A stretch of 64,000 nucleotides of DNA from a virus: positions 62,001-126,000 of the IMG/VR virus record IMGVR_UViG_3300017917_003822; one strand, given 5' to 3'. The notes under the pieces are model-generated. The model ran no database searches and was not told the DNA's origin. It saw nothing but the letters and a program-made list of their open reading frames with translations. Made by a program: the position numbers and the translations under genes. Shown here one piece after another: positions 26,401 through 35,391 of the stretch (positions are counted from its first letter, which is position 1; each line of letters begins with the position of its first letter).

Positions 26401-27559
26401 CATTGGAGTTACCGGGGTTTCTTCAACATATACTCCATATTATATAATTTTGGATAAAGACGGGAACGGTGTAACTGGAGGTTTTATAAATGGAGCGACA
26501 GGTCAATATTTATATCCAAAAACATCTAAGGATTCCTCTACATACTATGTAACCTCCATATTTGGTGCTTCTGGAAGCTATTTTGGCGATTTCTATGATG
26601 CTGGTGCTACTGGAACGACTTCGTCTCATTTTTTAACTGCTAGAATAACTGAGCAGGGTGTGCCACTTTCGATAGATTCATTCAGTTCGTCTGTTGCATA
26701 CTCCGATATTTCACTAGTTGAATCTAGCAACTTAAGTACCGATCAATATTTCGTTTCGTACAGAGAAATCGGAGCAACATCAGATAATTTATATTTAGTT
26801 AAAACAAACAAAAATGATAAGATTACGGATTCCGAATCATTATCAGTAACCGGAACAAATCCATATACTGGAAATTTTGGTTTAGTGGTTAATACAGACC
26901 AGATTAACAACATAATGATTAGTGGTTTCAATTACGGTGTTACTGGATATGGTTATTATGAATATGGATCGACCTCAGGTTCTTTCATTTTGAGTGAACA
27001 GTATGTACCAGAACTAGGTATTAATTTGGGTAATATTATATCCCGCCCTGGATCTGGTGCTTGGACTTGGTGCGACGTTCATTCAACGGATAAAGGAATG
27101 AGCATTCCTTTAATGTCAACCGTTATTTTCAGTAACTATGCCTCAAATATCTATGGTAAGCAGAATAATAAGTGGATACTTAGCGATTCTGGAACTGGTA
27201 ACGAGCTATTAAACGTTATGGGTACACCATATTTTATTTATACTTTTACCTCACCTGGGAATTATACGATTTACAATAGTGTAGAGGATTCTTTTGGTAA
27301 CGTTTATGCTACTACGAGACCTGGGTATATTGAGGTTGTTAATCATAAAGTAAAAAGACCCGATGATAGAAACCCTGATGAAGTTGATTCATTTGATTAC
27401 GGACAACCTGAACCTTTCTATGGAAGGGACTATCAGGCTCAAAAACTTGCCAAGGATCTTATCATCGAGCAAGAAAAAATATTTAAATCTGGTATACAAC
27501 CTTTTGGTAGTCAGGTTAATATACCAGATAATCCAGACGCTACTTTCAGAAGCGAATAA
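23483..27559 (+). CDS. Large virion protein with regulator-type beta-propeller
   Basis: A 1358-residue protein. Residues about 15-330 contain propeller blades: CISIDPEDKVWVGCAQG, LSLDLDEDGNLWIGTDKG followed by LSFFNGVEFWNY, and FYASGDGELYQG. The N-L-W-I-G-T-x-x-G-L-x-x-F/Y-N-G pattern is the signature of the Reg_prop repeats found in sensor regions of Bacteroidota hybrid two-component systems. The middle (about 400-1200) is Ser/Thr/Asn/Gly-rich beta structure with Gly-Ala-Thr-Gly motifs. Near the C-terminus FIYTFTSPGNYTIYNSVEDSFG is PKD-like, and the end is charged (IIEQEKIFKSG). The protein is most likely a receptor-binding or decoration structure. The propeller may have been acquired from a host gene. 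It converges with phoH; the stop codons are 1 base apart. Confidence 0.55.
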   Translation: MANTYLIMNQIDTDHEFFVWGSGQDLRRFNGSGWDYYNYQNSAVPSGAPYFLDTRCISIDPEDKVWVGCAQGPTAGLNEVAVFYIDSDDVSVGESWNFSDLGVFDVPQEISHVYACPFGDDILAFSTPLNGFGGTGATSSYTEFKGVTGGRLFYYLIETDQWKETAPGYTWPHIYDIKAKGYEGKDYFYYVATDEGLLTIPQGTLDTIDLNGVKILKQARFYNTKTSGILSDRVLSLDLDEDGNLWIGTDKGLSFFNGVEFWNYPTSSGPITKVKSRPNGHVFYASGDGELYQGTGLWHFNGVNHTQYTSSNSNLNNNNVLDIKLVEHNITQSGLTVYENGLWVLCYNDLVSFNYDQPHVYGSSKYEGATGWNFTYFSATGATSAPLPKVDKYTWKYPEWRVYQDDYLQYKFPGLDPRNLFLTTKLSDIANGEAGNQPYWDNWPIPSYDDGISIQSISSPKWVSEITITQNQTNPTYFGFIEITSSTSIRTALGLKYYIGGYIKGNVTVNFGNYNNNDAATLININPTIGGSVTSTSVSGLSSLDFGEMGFVVSYNEAGNVDSILPFRGYQTRVQDLAASEDGEYLVASGIFDRFIENGPYVWDSLESENYTYRTGPTGAPAGVTTNNVNGLTSGAYSWIYGSTGSAIINTKWTYLPGNLGQSSGNVDFGFDSASTWEELNAVYLNYNDTFSVSQTLNNIVSSNSISLSSGASSVLYRVDYIENLPNAPKGVKLGVSYSYQYPGSTGAFSFSNGNSIDVIVYDSSNSTYPLVREVSSVTNYWDNFDIDTKSVFVAKIGRDLGNTISFTDLGLTGGFSYDVAKSYRGLAFRHFPSKYELDSNYPNYKSTKLDVTRYSINLSLESNPTFSLLSNTADLSTLKNKWNRTNDYFSTSDEILGSTQEISQNWNYDSVLGYIRMSSEDLALFSTKTSESIYPGVGSTGSNRMISDIKSLTNNNTSLITGVSDQNFNFGGIGVTGVSSTYTPYYIILDKDGNGVTGGFINGATGQYLYPKTSKDSSTYYVTSIFGASGSYFGDFYDAGATGTTSSHFLTARITEQGVPLSIDSFSSSVAYSDISLVESSNLSTDQYFVSYREIGATSDNLYLVKTNKNDKITDSESLSVTGTNPYTGNFGLVVNTDQINNIMISGFNYGVTGYGYYEYGSTSGSFILSEQYVPELGINLGNIISRPGSGAWTWCDVHSTDKGMSIPLMSTVIFSNYASNIYGKQNNKWILSDSGTGNELLNVMGTPYFIYTFTSPGNYTIYNSVEDSFGNVYATTRPGYIEVVNHKVKRPDDRNPDEVDSFDYGQPEPFYGRDYQAQKLAKDLIIEQEKIFKSGIQPFGSQVNIPDNPDATFRSE

Positions 27560-27560
27560 T

Positions 27561-28316
27561 TTATTTAGTATTATTTTTTTCCTCCCACTCATCGAAGACT
27601 TCCTCGATGAGTTTTACTATAGGATCCCTGACTATATCATCATTGGAAAAATACATTGTCCCTATTCCGTCCTTATTTTCAAAGAGCTTAATAACTAGAT
27701 CGAGCGATGATAATTTGGGATTTTTCATATCTATTTGTTTAGTGTCGCCCGTTATGATCATTTTAGAATCCGTACCTATCCTGGTCATAGTGGATCTCAT
27801 GTTTTTCTGAGTTATGTTTTGAGCTTCGTCAACTATTATTATTGAGTTGTCTATCGACCTTCCTCTGATGTATGCGAGAGGTAAAATCTGGATGATACCC
27901 TGATCCAACATAATTTGAGTTAGGCTCTCTCCAATTATTTTATGAAAGTTGTCGAGAAATGAAATCATAAACGGAAACATTTTTTCCTTGAGATCCCCCT
28001 TTAAAAATCCAACCTCTTCTCCCTCCAGCACAGTTACACTCTTAACCAAGAGGATTTTTTTAAATCTTGGGTCCGACTTTAGAAGTTTCAAAGCCTGAGC
28101 ACATGCTAGATAGGTTTTCCCTGTTCCCGCTGGCCCTGATGTAATCGTTATTTTGTTTTCGTTTATGAGATTACTAAGCTTTTTCTGGTTTGTATTCTTG
28201 AATTTGTAATCTATTCTCAGTTTCTGTAAATCAAAATTCTGATTGTTTGCTGTTTGGCATGTAGTAAAATCGGATGTTTCCTTGTCATTGGATTTCTTAG
28301 TTTTGCTTCTTGTCAT
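27561..28316 (-). CDS. phoH: PhoH-family ATPase
   Basis: A 251-residue protein on the minus strand. Walker A GPAGTGKT lies at 61-68, and Walker B plus its extension, IIIVDEAQN, at 159-167. A sensor-type GDTKQID lies at 190-196, and the PhoH-specific VTVLEGEEVGFLKGDLKEKM follows the first strand. PhoH proteins are RNA-associated ATPases of the SF1-like type, widespread in phages. The N-terminal 45 residues are polar and lysine-rich, outside the ATPase core. With the small upstream gene it forms the only leftward unit, so it is probably expressed at another time than the surrounding tail genes. Its start overlaps the upstream gene by 20 bases. Confidence 0.85.
   Translation of the reverse strand: MTRSKTKKSNDKETSDFTTCQTANNQNFDLQKLRIDYKFKNTNQKKLSNLINENKITITSGPAGTGKTYLACAQALKLLKSDPRFKKILLVKSVTVLEGEEVGFLKGDLKEKMFPFMISFLDNFHKIIGESLTQIMLDQGIIQILPLAYIRGRSIDNSIIIVDEAQNITQKNMRSTMTRIGTDSKMIITGDTKQIDMKNPKLSSLDLVIKLFENKDGIGTMYFSNDDIVRDPIVKLIEEVFDEWEEKNNTK
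27588..27615 (+). terminator. Possible terminator for the rightward tail operon
   Basis: A perfect 8-bp stem (CTCATCGA / TCGATGAG) with an 8-base loop is followed by TTTT. It lies 28 bases after the stop of the 1358-residue protein gene and inside the 3' end of the converging phoH gene. The T-run is short and the stem also encodes PhoH residues, so this is tentative. Confidence 0.3.
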
Positions 28317-28488
28317 TTTCTAGTTTTTTTGTTAGAACGCAGATTGGGTACAACCTGGAAGATTTTTTTTTCGATTCAATAAAAAATTTGATTTTTTCGG
28401 TTTTTAGATGGGAATAAATACCGGTTTTTACAGTTAAAGATATATCCTTAAAGGCTTTTTTAGAAGTCTGTGTTTTTTGTCCCGTCAT
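28297..28488 (-). CDS. Small basic protein upstream of phoH
   Basis: A 63-residue, lysine-rich protein (start TGQKTQTSKKAFKDIS after Met; end KKLENDKKQN). The reading frame could extend back to 28557, but that would overlap the start of the rightward gene at 28551 and cross the promoter-like elements. The ATG at 28488 lies about 20 bases downstream of the candidate -7 box, so it is preferred. The gene overlaps phoH by 20 bases, suggesting coupled translation. No family is recognised; small, basic, early-type phage proteins often bind nucleic acid or host enzymes. Confidence 0.4.
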   Translation of the reverse strand: MTGQKTQTSKKAFKDISLTVKTGIYSHLKTEKIKFFIESKKKSSRLYPICVLTKKLENDKKQN

Positions 28489-28507
28489 ATTTAAGTGTTG
28501 TCTGTGA

Positions 28508-28538
28508 CAATGATATATATTTCGCTCTAAAAAACAAA
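28508..28538 (-). promoter_or_regulatory. Candidate host-type promoter for the phoH pair
   Basis: Reading the minus strand, TTTG (28538-28535), 19 bases, then TATCATTG (28515-28508). The Bacteroidota primary sigma factor uses TTTG near -33 and TAnnTTTG near -7 with about this spacing; one fixed position of the -7 box differs. The predicted start would fall around 28501, some 13 bases before the ATG of the small gene. Confidence 0.45.
28512..28520 (+). promoter_or_regulatory. Candidate late promoter, GATATATAT
   Basis: GATATATAT ends 30 bases before the start of the 301-residue structural gene. It overlaps the candidate -7 box of the leftward phoH promoter, so the two promoters may exclude each other. 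An A-rich leader (28529-28550) follows. Confidence 0.5.
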
Positions 28539-28550
28539 TAAAAGAAAAAA

Positions 28551-29456
28551 ATGGCAACTGTAAACATTAATGAAATCTTAGGTTCCGATTCAGTATCGGG
28601 ATCCAGAGTAACCATAAATTCCAATTTTCTTGTTCTTCAGAACTGGATTAATGGTTACGTAAACGTATTTGGAATTGACACCGTAAATGGTATACTTGAT
28701 CTTTCATCAGCTTCGACTGGTAGGGTTCAGGCAAAAATTGGTAGATTTGATTCGATTTCTCTTCCTTCCACAGGAACAGCAACCGCATCTATCAATTCAG
28801 CTGGTAACGCATCATTTGCAAGTGTTCAAACAACAACATTCACAGCATCAGGAGCTGTGGTAGCTTCATCGACCGTTACTTTCGGTTCGGCTTCAGTCTT
28901 TACATCAAATGGTACTGCAACATTCAACGGATCTTTAACAGCAAACTCGTCTCTGAATCTAGGTGCACAAGGTCATATAGTAAGTCAAAATACTACCTAT
29001 CGATCTGGCGCTACAGCAGGAACCGCGTTTCCTTCTAATGCAGCCGGAGGAGGTGGGGTTTATTCTTCTGTTAATTCACCTTATGCAATCACTGGATTGG
29101 AAGACGTTATTTACGCAGAATGTGGACCTACTGGATTCTATATGAAAGTGGTTGATGGAACATCACCAGTTGGTGGAACCTTACCTGCAATTCCGCAGGG
29201 AACAAGAATTACAATAGTGAACACATCAGGAACCACTGGTTATATTCATACAGGTGTTACTGGATCAACTTCATATTACACCGGATTTAACACGAATGCT
29301 TCATATGGAGGATTTGATGCCGGGGGTTTAGTTGTAACATCAGGAAAAGCATATAGATCTTCCGTTGTTCTTCAATGGGAACCTAGAGTTGGACAAGGTC
29401 AGGCTACACAAAATGGATCTTGGGTGGTATTAGGTTCTACAAACATAACAGTATAA
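28551..29456 (+). CDS. Structural protein, possible fibre or decoration protein
   Basis: A 301-residue protein rich in Ser, Thr, Gly and Ala. The first 40 residues (DSVSGSRVTINSNFLVLQNW) resemble, in position and pattern, the N-terminal module of the three fibre paralogues further right (D-S-x-x-x-x-x-x-I-N-x-N-F). The middle has repetitive small-residue strands (TTTFTASGAVVASSTVTFGS), like a beta-helical or trimeric shaft. The C-terminal part (TRITIVNTSG, VVLQWEPRVG) looks like a compact knob. It heads the rightward fibre operon behind its own promoter motif and a very A-rich leader, so high late expression is likely. Confidence 0.5.
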   Translation: MATVNINEILGSDSVSGSRVTINSNFLVLQNWINGYVNVFGIDTVNGILDLSSASTGRVQAKIGRFDSISLPSTGTATASINSAGNASFASVQTTTFTASGAVVASSTVTFGSASVFTSNGTATFNGSLTANSSLNLGAQGHIVSQNTTYRSGATAGTAFPSNAAGGGGVYSSVNSPYAITGLEDVIYAECGPTGFYMKVVDGTSPVGGTLPAIPQGTRITIVNTSGTTGYIHTGVTGSTSYYTGFNTNASYGGFDAGGLVVTSGKAYRSSVVLQWEPRVGQGQATQNGSWVVLGSTNITV

Positions 29457-29475
29457 TAAAATAATATAGGAATCA

Positions 29476-31674
29476 ATGGCAAAAACACCATTTATAAGGC
29501 CTTTACAAGTTCAGGGTGGTACATTCTACACCTTTAGTTCGTCTGCGGAGGATCTTTCGTTCACTTTCAATAACTCGGTTAATAAATTTAGATTTTCTAA
29601 ATTTGCACTGTTAAATATACCCAACATAGATAATAGCTCCAATGCAGAGACCAATTACATTAGATTAAATGGTCCTGATAGTGCATTCCTAGATTGGGCA
29701 AATAGTACAGGTTTAATTATAACTGGTAACGGGAACATTGATTTTTCACAGAGTTTCCAAAGTTATTGTTTAAATTTGGAATCCACGATAACAGGGACTG
29801 ATGAATATGACTCTACGTTGAAACAAAATGTATCGGAAAGAGTTTTCTTTAAATGGTTAAGAGAAATTGGTGCTATTAGATTTAGAGCAGCTGATTCTGA
29901 TGAGGTTGTTTCTTCATTAGATCAAAACACGGTTACTGTTATTGACGGTCTTCCTGTTACACAGAAAAGATATGTCGAGGGTGACTCAACTCCGGGTACA
30001 ACGGGATCTTATGGACTTACCGGGGGTACATATAATAGAGTGGTACAGTATATTGGGAATCTTGATATAGTAAACTCCGTAAAAAATTCAACAAACACAT
30101 ATTCGGAGGTCTATGTTTATGTTCCAACTAAGGACGGTAACACACCAACGGTTCTTTTCAGGAATGTTGTTGATAGAAACTATTATCCAGATTATCAATG
30201 GAGCAACGATCCAGCAAATCCACTTAATGATGAATACCTATTTGGTAGAAATTATGACGAGACAAATCCTAGCGGGTTAACAAATTTAGCCATTTTTGAT
30301 GATGATGTACTAGGCTCTCCAACTTCCAGCTATATTGATACTGGGGTTACTGCTGCTTCTGTTCCTGGTAATTGGTATTCTCCAAGAGACACCGCGAATA
30401 CATATTTTACCGATTCTTCCTTTGTGGATCCTTCAAATTATATTATCACCAAAACTGATAATTCTAACAGTTTGACTTATGTTAGAAGTAAACTTGATTC
30501 GATAGGGATTGATTTCAATCCTAACTCATATCAGGGAATCATATCAGATCCAAATATATCAACGATAGAGGAATTCAATGCCACCGCAGATGCCTCAGAT
30601 TTTGAGTTTAACGCAGTTTTAATTTATTATGATGTGTATGATCCTGCAGTACCTACCGATGTGGCTACGAACTTATATGGAGTTTTATTCTTAGATGACG
30701 TTAACTCTGAGAGCGGAGATGTTTTCATACCTAGATTACAGAAATATAGACCTAATCCTGTTACCAAATTAAATGGTAACTCATACGGATTCAAGATAAA
30801 CTTAAAGTTTGATACTGACGTTGATCAGACCGGAGTGGAGCAAGCAATAAATGACTATTCCCCATTTTCACTTTCGATGTTCATGGATGCCATGAATGTT
30901 TTACAGGATGCCGCATCAACTTTAAATAATGCTAGTGTCGATTTCATAAATTTGAGTAATAGAGTTACGAATATTGAAAATATTACTCTATCATCACAAA
31001 CCGCTGCGAATCTTGAAAGAAGAATAGAGGGACTAGAACAAACATTAGCTGCTAATCAGGCTCTGTTTAATAACACCAGTTCTATAATGGAATTAATCAA
31101 TCAGAATTACGATCTGGTAAGAGCTATTATAAACAATCAGACTAGTGTGGAGGTTTCATACAATCTGGATTTATTTAAACAGGGATTGGGTATAAATCTT
31201 GACAGAAGCACTCCTAATGAGGTGACAGTCAACACCACAAACCAGGATTTTAATATAGGATCTGATTTAGGCAAGGGTACACTTACTCAAAACGGATCTA
31301 ATGAGATAACATTAATTAATTTCTCGAATTATTTTAAGCATGTAAATAATGGTAATCCTTTAACTTTAACCGGGGATCTTACCATAAGAATAAATGACAA
31401 TCCGGTAAACTGGAAGAATGGACAAAGATTCAGATTATCCTTTGGTGATATAGTCTATCCTGGAAATTATTTTATAAATATATTGACAAACTCACAGGGT
31501 AAATACCCTCTGGCTAATCCAAGCACAATTAGCTATTCTACAAGCATTATAACCCTAGACGAGTCTATGTTCGCTTCTCAGGATTATAGACCTGTAATAG
31601 ATATAGTTTGTATCGATTCGGAGAATCTAAGATTCCAAGTTGATATGATAGGAAAAAGCTTAACCAACAACTAA
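29476..31674 (+). CDS. Virion structural protein with central coiled coil
   Basis: A 732-residue protein of unrecognised family. The first about 450 residues are mostly beta (FYTFSSSAEDLSFTFNNSV; VYVYVPTKDGNTPTVLF). Residues about 470-560 form heptad-like helices (NNASVDFINLSNRVTNIENI; ANLERRIEGLEQTLAANQ), a likely trimeric coiled coil. A C-terminal beta domain (LTIRINDNPVNWKNGQRFRL) follows. This globular/coil/globular plan fits a proximal fibre or baseplate spoke. It lies 19 bases after the 301-residue gene and 21 bases before a 1221-residue protein with its own coiled coils. Assembly with these neighbours is inferred. Confidence 0.5.
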   Translation: MAKTPFIRPLQVQGGTFYTFSSSAEDLSFTFNNSVNKFRFSKFALLNIPNIDNSSNAETNYIRLNGPDSAFLDWANSTGLIITGNGNIDFSQSFQSYCLNLESTITGTDEYDSTLKQNVSERVFFKWLREIGAIRFRAADSDEVVSSLDQNTVTVIDGLPVTQKRYVEGDSTPGTTGSYGLTGGTYNRVVQYIGNLDIVNSVKNSTNTYSEVYVYVPTKDGNTPTVLFRNVVDRNYYPDYQWSNDPANPLNDEYLFGRNYDETNPSGLTNLAIFDDDVLGSPTSSYIDTGVTAASVPGNWYSPRDTANTYFTDSSFVDPSNYIITKTDNSNSLTYVRSKLDSIGIDFNPNSYQGIISDPNISTIEEFNATADASDFEFNAVLIYYDVYDPAVPTDVATNLYGVLFLDDVNSESGDVFIPRLQKYRPNPVTKLNGNSYGFKINLKFDTDVDQTGVEQAINDYSPFSLSMFMDAMNVLQDAASTLNNASVDFINLSNRVTNIENITLSSQTAANLERRIEGLEQTLAANQALFNNTSSIMELINQNYDLVRAIINNQTSVEVSYNLDLFKQGLGINLDRSTPNEVTVNTTNQDFNIGSDLGKGTLTQNGSNEITLINFSNYFKHVNNGNPLTLTGDLTIRINDNPVNWKNGQRFRLSFGDIVYPGNYFINILTNSQGKYPLANPSTISYSTSIITLDESMFASQDYRPVIDIVCIDSENLRFQVDMIGKSLTNN

Positions 31675-31695
31675 TAAAACAAATAACCAAAAGAA

Positions 31696-34600
31696 ATGGC
31701 AGGAACACAAAATACAATAAGTTCTTTAGTAGCACAGTTTTTAAGACTTCAAAAAAACTCCCTTGAGATCATCAATGGTTTAAATGAGGTTGCTGTTTCT
31801 ACCAACAACACGGTAAGTATAGAAGTTCTGGACGAACAAGGATTACCTAAGAATGCAAACGTACCTTCATATGGGTATCTAAGTGGTGAAATACAGAGAC
31901 TTGATAATAATATAAAATCCCTGGCAGGGATTGGTGATTCTTCAGCAACCGTAAGAAATCCCGATGGTACTTACTCTCAGGTATTCAAATATCAAACTCT
32001 AAAGGAGCCACCTAGATTAACTAATCTATCAGTTCCTAGCACATTTGGTGTTAAGGATAACTGGTTCTTTGAGAGTTTTCTTAGTCCACTTCTTTATGTT
32101 AATATAAACGTTACAGGTCAAATTGCAGACTCTGATGATAGAATTGTGGTTAAGAGAATTATAGCAAACACTCAGACAGAGGAACAAAAATCCTATTTTG
32201 ATCAGCAGCTTAAGGGTAGAAATGATTTATCATACGAACAATTTATACAGGCACTTGGTGATAATGGTATTGGTTATTTTGTGGATGAATCTATAGAGCA
32301 ATTGCCGTTAAGAACAATAAGATACATTGGAGGATTCGGGGTTCTTAGTTATTATGACGACACCGTATCTTTAACTGACCAAAACGGAGCAACAATACAG
32401 GAAGTTAGAAGAAACTATAAGTTAGATAAATTGACTTATACAGACACTCTTACGAACGTAGTAGACGGTAAGAGCTTGGATGTCGGAGATAAGGTAGCAA
32501 CTCAAGATGGTAGTTTATATCAGATAACATCAATAGATAGAGACCAAGCTTCAATCCAGGCTAAAAGAGTATCTGGATATCAACCAATTCAAATAGGTGC
32601 AAATTCCTTAACAATATCATCAACCGACTTCGGCCCAAGATATGTCCAAGTTAATGTCGGATACGACGAGAGACAGGGGATTTTCTTTAAAACAATAGAC
32701 GATAATTTTAACATCGTAAGTGCCGTATGGTCAACGAGTATAATCTTTTGGAGTAATGAACTTACTACGAAAAATTCCGATGGTGAAATAGTTACTTTGG
32801 AAAACTATTACTTAACTCAGGTTTCTGATTTAGGTAAGGTATTTTTGGGCACAGCCAAGGAAAATAAAATTCCTGCCATACAGGGACTTTTACCCGACGC
32901 TCCTTTATTAACTGAGGAAAGCTTCAAGGTAGTACAAATAAATAGACAAGTAACACAATCCACTTCGATTAAAGTTGTTGAAGATAAGCTCAACATTAAA
33001 ACAACTTTAAAGAGTGAGATTGACGCTCTAGATGAAGCTATAAGTGAAGCTCAACTTCAACTTAATACAGGTTTATCTAGATCTGATGCATATTCAGGAG
33101 GACGTAACCAGTTCATTTTAAGTCCTGATGCCTCTTTTGGAACATCGGAGGGTGGATCTGGCTTTAATACAAGAATCAGAGATTATGTTATTGATAGCCC
33201 ATTAACAGCTCCAAGGGGTGTTAATATAGCTTCAATCAGAGCAAATCTTAATAGTCTTATTGACGAGAGAACAAAGAAAGCCCAGCTTTATGCTTCATTG
33301 GTTGACGAGGTTACCACACTGGTTCAGGACGTACCTCAAATAGTAACTCCACCAAAATATAGAGTTAGAGGATTTTGGCCAATCCCAGCACCGAAGGTCG
33401 ATCCTTCAACCGGTCCTCAGCAAGTAATCCAGTTTTCTGTTAGATATAGATATTTGTCTGATAGCGGAGCAGCACAACCATCAGATCAGATAGAATTCGT
33501 TGATAATGACGGTTTAAAGAAAAACGCAGCATTTTCCAACTGGACCGAATATAAGACGGATATTAGAAAGAAAGTATATGATGAAAGCAGAGGAATTTAC
33601 GTTTGGGCCGATGAGATAACATCGGATTCTGACGTTCAAAATATAAATCAGCTTGATATTGCTATAACTAAGGGCGAAAGATTGGAGATACAGGTGGCTT
33701 CTATTTCTGAAGCTGGATGGCCAGATAACCCACTAACATCAGACTATTCTCAATCTGTTACTATATCTTTCCCTGATGATCTTAGTGTTGAGGGAATCTC
33801 AACAACATTGAGACAAAATAATGAAGATGCAGCTGTTGTTAAGGTTCAAAGAAATCTTGATGCACAAGGATTACCTAGCCATCTTTCTCAGCAATTTACT
33901 TCTGGTGATAGAACTTATTATCACGACGCAACAGGAATTGCCAGTGGATTCTACAATAGCGCTGGTGCTGTTATAAATTTATTTGATAAATTAACTGAGC
34001 TCCAAAATCAAATATCGATGTTGTCATCTCAGATAACTACAGCTAAAGGTGTTCTTGAAATTTATTTGGTTGATTCGAGTAATAATAAGATTAAAGTTTC
34101 TAGAGGATCTACAGTTAAAATAACTGCAGGCTTCTATAGCGATATATTCTCAGATCCCCTTGCTTCCGATGCTGGTAAAATAGCTTCATTTACTTACAAT
34201 ATTCAGTTGTTTAATTCTAAGGCATCAGCGGTTGAGCTTGCTTCTGTTATTCCTGGTGGTTTAACTCTTAGAGCTCCGTCAACAATAGCTCCTCAAAATT
34301 ATCCGGTTGGATATGATGATAATTTAAGATATGGTGACTGCCCTATTTCAATAACATCTTTAGTTTTGGCTGATAGCTCCATTATTAATAATGCATATTA
34401 TAGACAGGCTCCTCCATTTGCTTCAGCAAATTCATATTCTCAGTACATTTACCCTAGATACAGAAGCGTTGGTTACGATCAGCAGCTATATACCGGTAAT
34501 AACTTAGGATCCAGCTTTTCTACTAATTTTAGTGCTTCATATGCTTATGATGGTGGTTTAAATACGGTTAATTTTGGACAGTCTGGGGTATACCCTCAGA

Positions 34601-35361
34601 ATGGTACGATTATGATTCCTTATGACCCAGCTTCAACCCCATCTACAGTTTCTGGTGCTACTGGATCTAATATTTGGAACGGAACATTCTCTGGGGTTAC
34701 TGGAGGTACACCTAATGGTGGTGGGGTAATCTCCGAATTTTGTATCGACAAGAGACACCCGCATCTAGCTTCAGTAGGAAACTCATCATCATTCGTTGAT
34801 TATGCTGATATGGTTAAACCTTATGCTGCATCAAACAAAGTTTATCCGCCATTTAGACACACTCAAACTTTCTGGGGAGATACAACTCTTGATTATTATT
34901 GGGTACAACAATCTTACAGAACTCCAATAACGTTTGCAACTGGTGCAACTGCATCTAGAGACGATAGGATGTATCCTGATAAGTTAGGATTCACCGCAAA
35001 TGACGAATTCTTAATAGGTAAGTATTCATGTGGTTCCTACTTATATTTAGGTCCTCCTTCAGCATCTTCTCTTCAGGTACAGGGTACAACATCACTTTCA
35101 ACAAAAACGTTAAATGATGGAGAGTCAAATGCAATAAACGTTCCATTAATTTTCCAATTTAGAGCGGTCGATAAAGCTGGATACATTGGTGGCTGGAGAA
35201 AATCAGGAAACCTTACGAACATAACATATTCCAAAAAAATAGGGGTGGATGTACAGGTTCAGAATGAGGATTCATTCTCGTTTGATGTTCAGGTAGCTGG
35301 ATCTTACAAAAATGATACATTAGTTGCACCTAACTTCGACAGCGGTCTTAGTACGGTTTAA
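31696..35361 (+). CDS. Large virion structural protein, baseplate/fibre type
   Basis: A 1221-residue protein. It begins with a helix (TISSLVAQFLRLQKNSLEII). A helix-strand region follows, with coiled-coil-like stretches around 430-460 (LKSEIDALDEAISEAQLQL), 510-540 (SIRANLNSLIDERTKKAQLY) and 770-795 (LFDKLTELQNQISMLSSQI). Between them lie fibronectin/Ig-like strands (VIQFSVRYRYLSDSGAAQP, a typical Fn3-like pattern). The last about 350 residues are Gly/Ser/Tyr-rich beta structure ending in SFDVQVAGSY. No enzymatic motif is seen. Size and plan resemble the largest baseplate or long-fibre proteins of big myoviruses. I cannot assign a T4 counterpart. Confidence 0.5.
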   Translation: MAGTQNTISSLVAQFLRLQKNSLEIINGLNEVAVSTNNTVSIEVLDEQGLPKNANVPSYGYLSGEIQRLDNNIKSLAGIGDSSATVRNPDGTYSQVFKYQTLKEPPRLTNLSVPSTFGVKDNWFFESFLSPLLYVNINVTGQIADSDDRIVVKRIIANTQTEEQKSYFDQQLKGRNDLSYEQFIQALGDNGIGYFVDESIEQLPLRTIRYIGGFGVLSYYDDTVSLTDQNGATIQEVRRNYKLDKLTYTDTLTNVVDGKSLDVGDKVATQDGSLYQITSIDRDQASIQAKRVSGYQPIQIGANSLTISSTDFGPRYVQVNVGYDERQGIFFKTIDDNFNIVSAVWSTSIIFWSNELTTKNSDGEIVTLENYYLTQVSDLGKVFLGTAKENKIPAIQGLLPDAPLLTEESFKVVQINRQVTQSTSIKVVEDKLNIKTTLKSEIDALDEAISEAQLQLNTGLSRSDAYSGGRNQFILSPDASFGTSEGGSGFNTRIRDYVIDSPLTAPRGVNIASIRANLNSLIDERTKKAQLYASLVDEVTTLVQDVPQIVTPPKYRVRGFWPIPAPKVDPSTGPQQVIQFSVRYRYLSDSGAAQPSDQIEFVDNDGLKKNAAFSNWTEYKTDIRKKVYDESRGIYVWADEITSDSDVQNINQLDIAITKGERLEIQVASISEAGWPDNPLTSDYSQSVTISFPDDLSVEGISTTLRQNNEDAAVVKVQRNLDAQGLPSHLSQQFTSGDRTYYHDATGIASGFYNSAGAVINLFDKLTELQNQISMLSSQITTAKGVLEIYLVDSSNNKIKVSRGSTVKITAGFYSDIFSDPLASDAGKIASFTYNIQLFNSKASAVELASVIPGGLTLRAPSTIAPQNYPVGYDDNLRYGDCPISITSLVLADSSIINNAYYRQAPPFASANSYSQYIYPRYRSVGYDQQLYTGNNLGSSFSTNFSASYAYDGGLNTVNFGQSGVYPQNGTIMIPYDPASTPSTVSGATGSNIWNGTFSGVTGGTPNGGGVISEFCIDKRHPHLASVGNSSSFVDYADMVKPYAASNKVYPPFRHTQTFWGDTTLDYYWVQQSYRTPITFATGATASRDDRMYPDKLGFTANDEFLIGKYSCGSYLYLGPPSASSLQVQGTTSLSTKTLNDGESNAINVPLIFQFRAVDKAGYIGGWRKSGNLTNITYSKKIGVDVQVQNEDSFSFDVQVAGSYKNDTLVAPNFDSGLSTV

Positions 35362-35391
35362 TTTTATTAATAAATTTTAAGAATTTAATAT

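Noticed and set aside
28489-28557. Longer start of the small leftward gene at 28557
   Set aside because: It would overlap the start codon of the rightward gene and run across both promoter candidates; the ATG at 28488 fits the -7 box distance.
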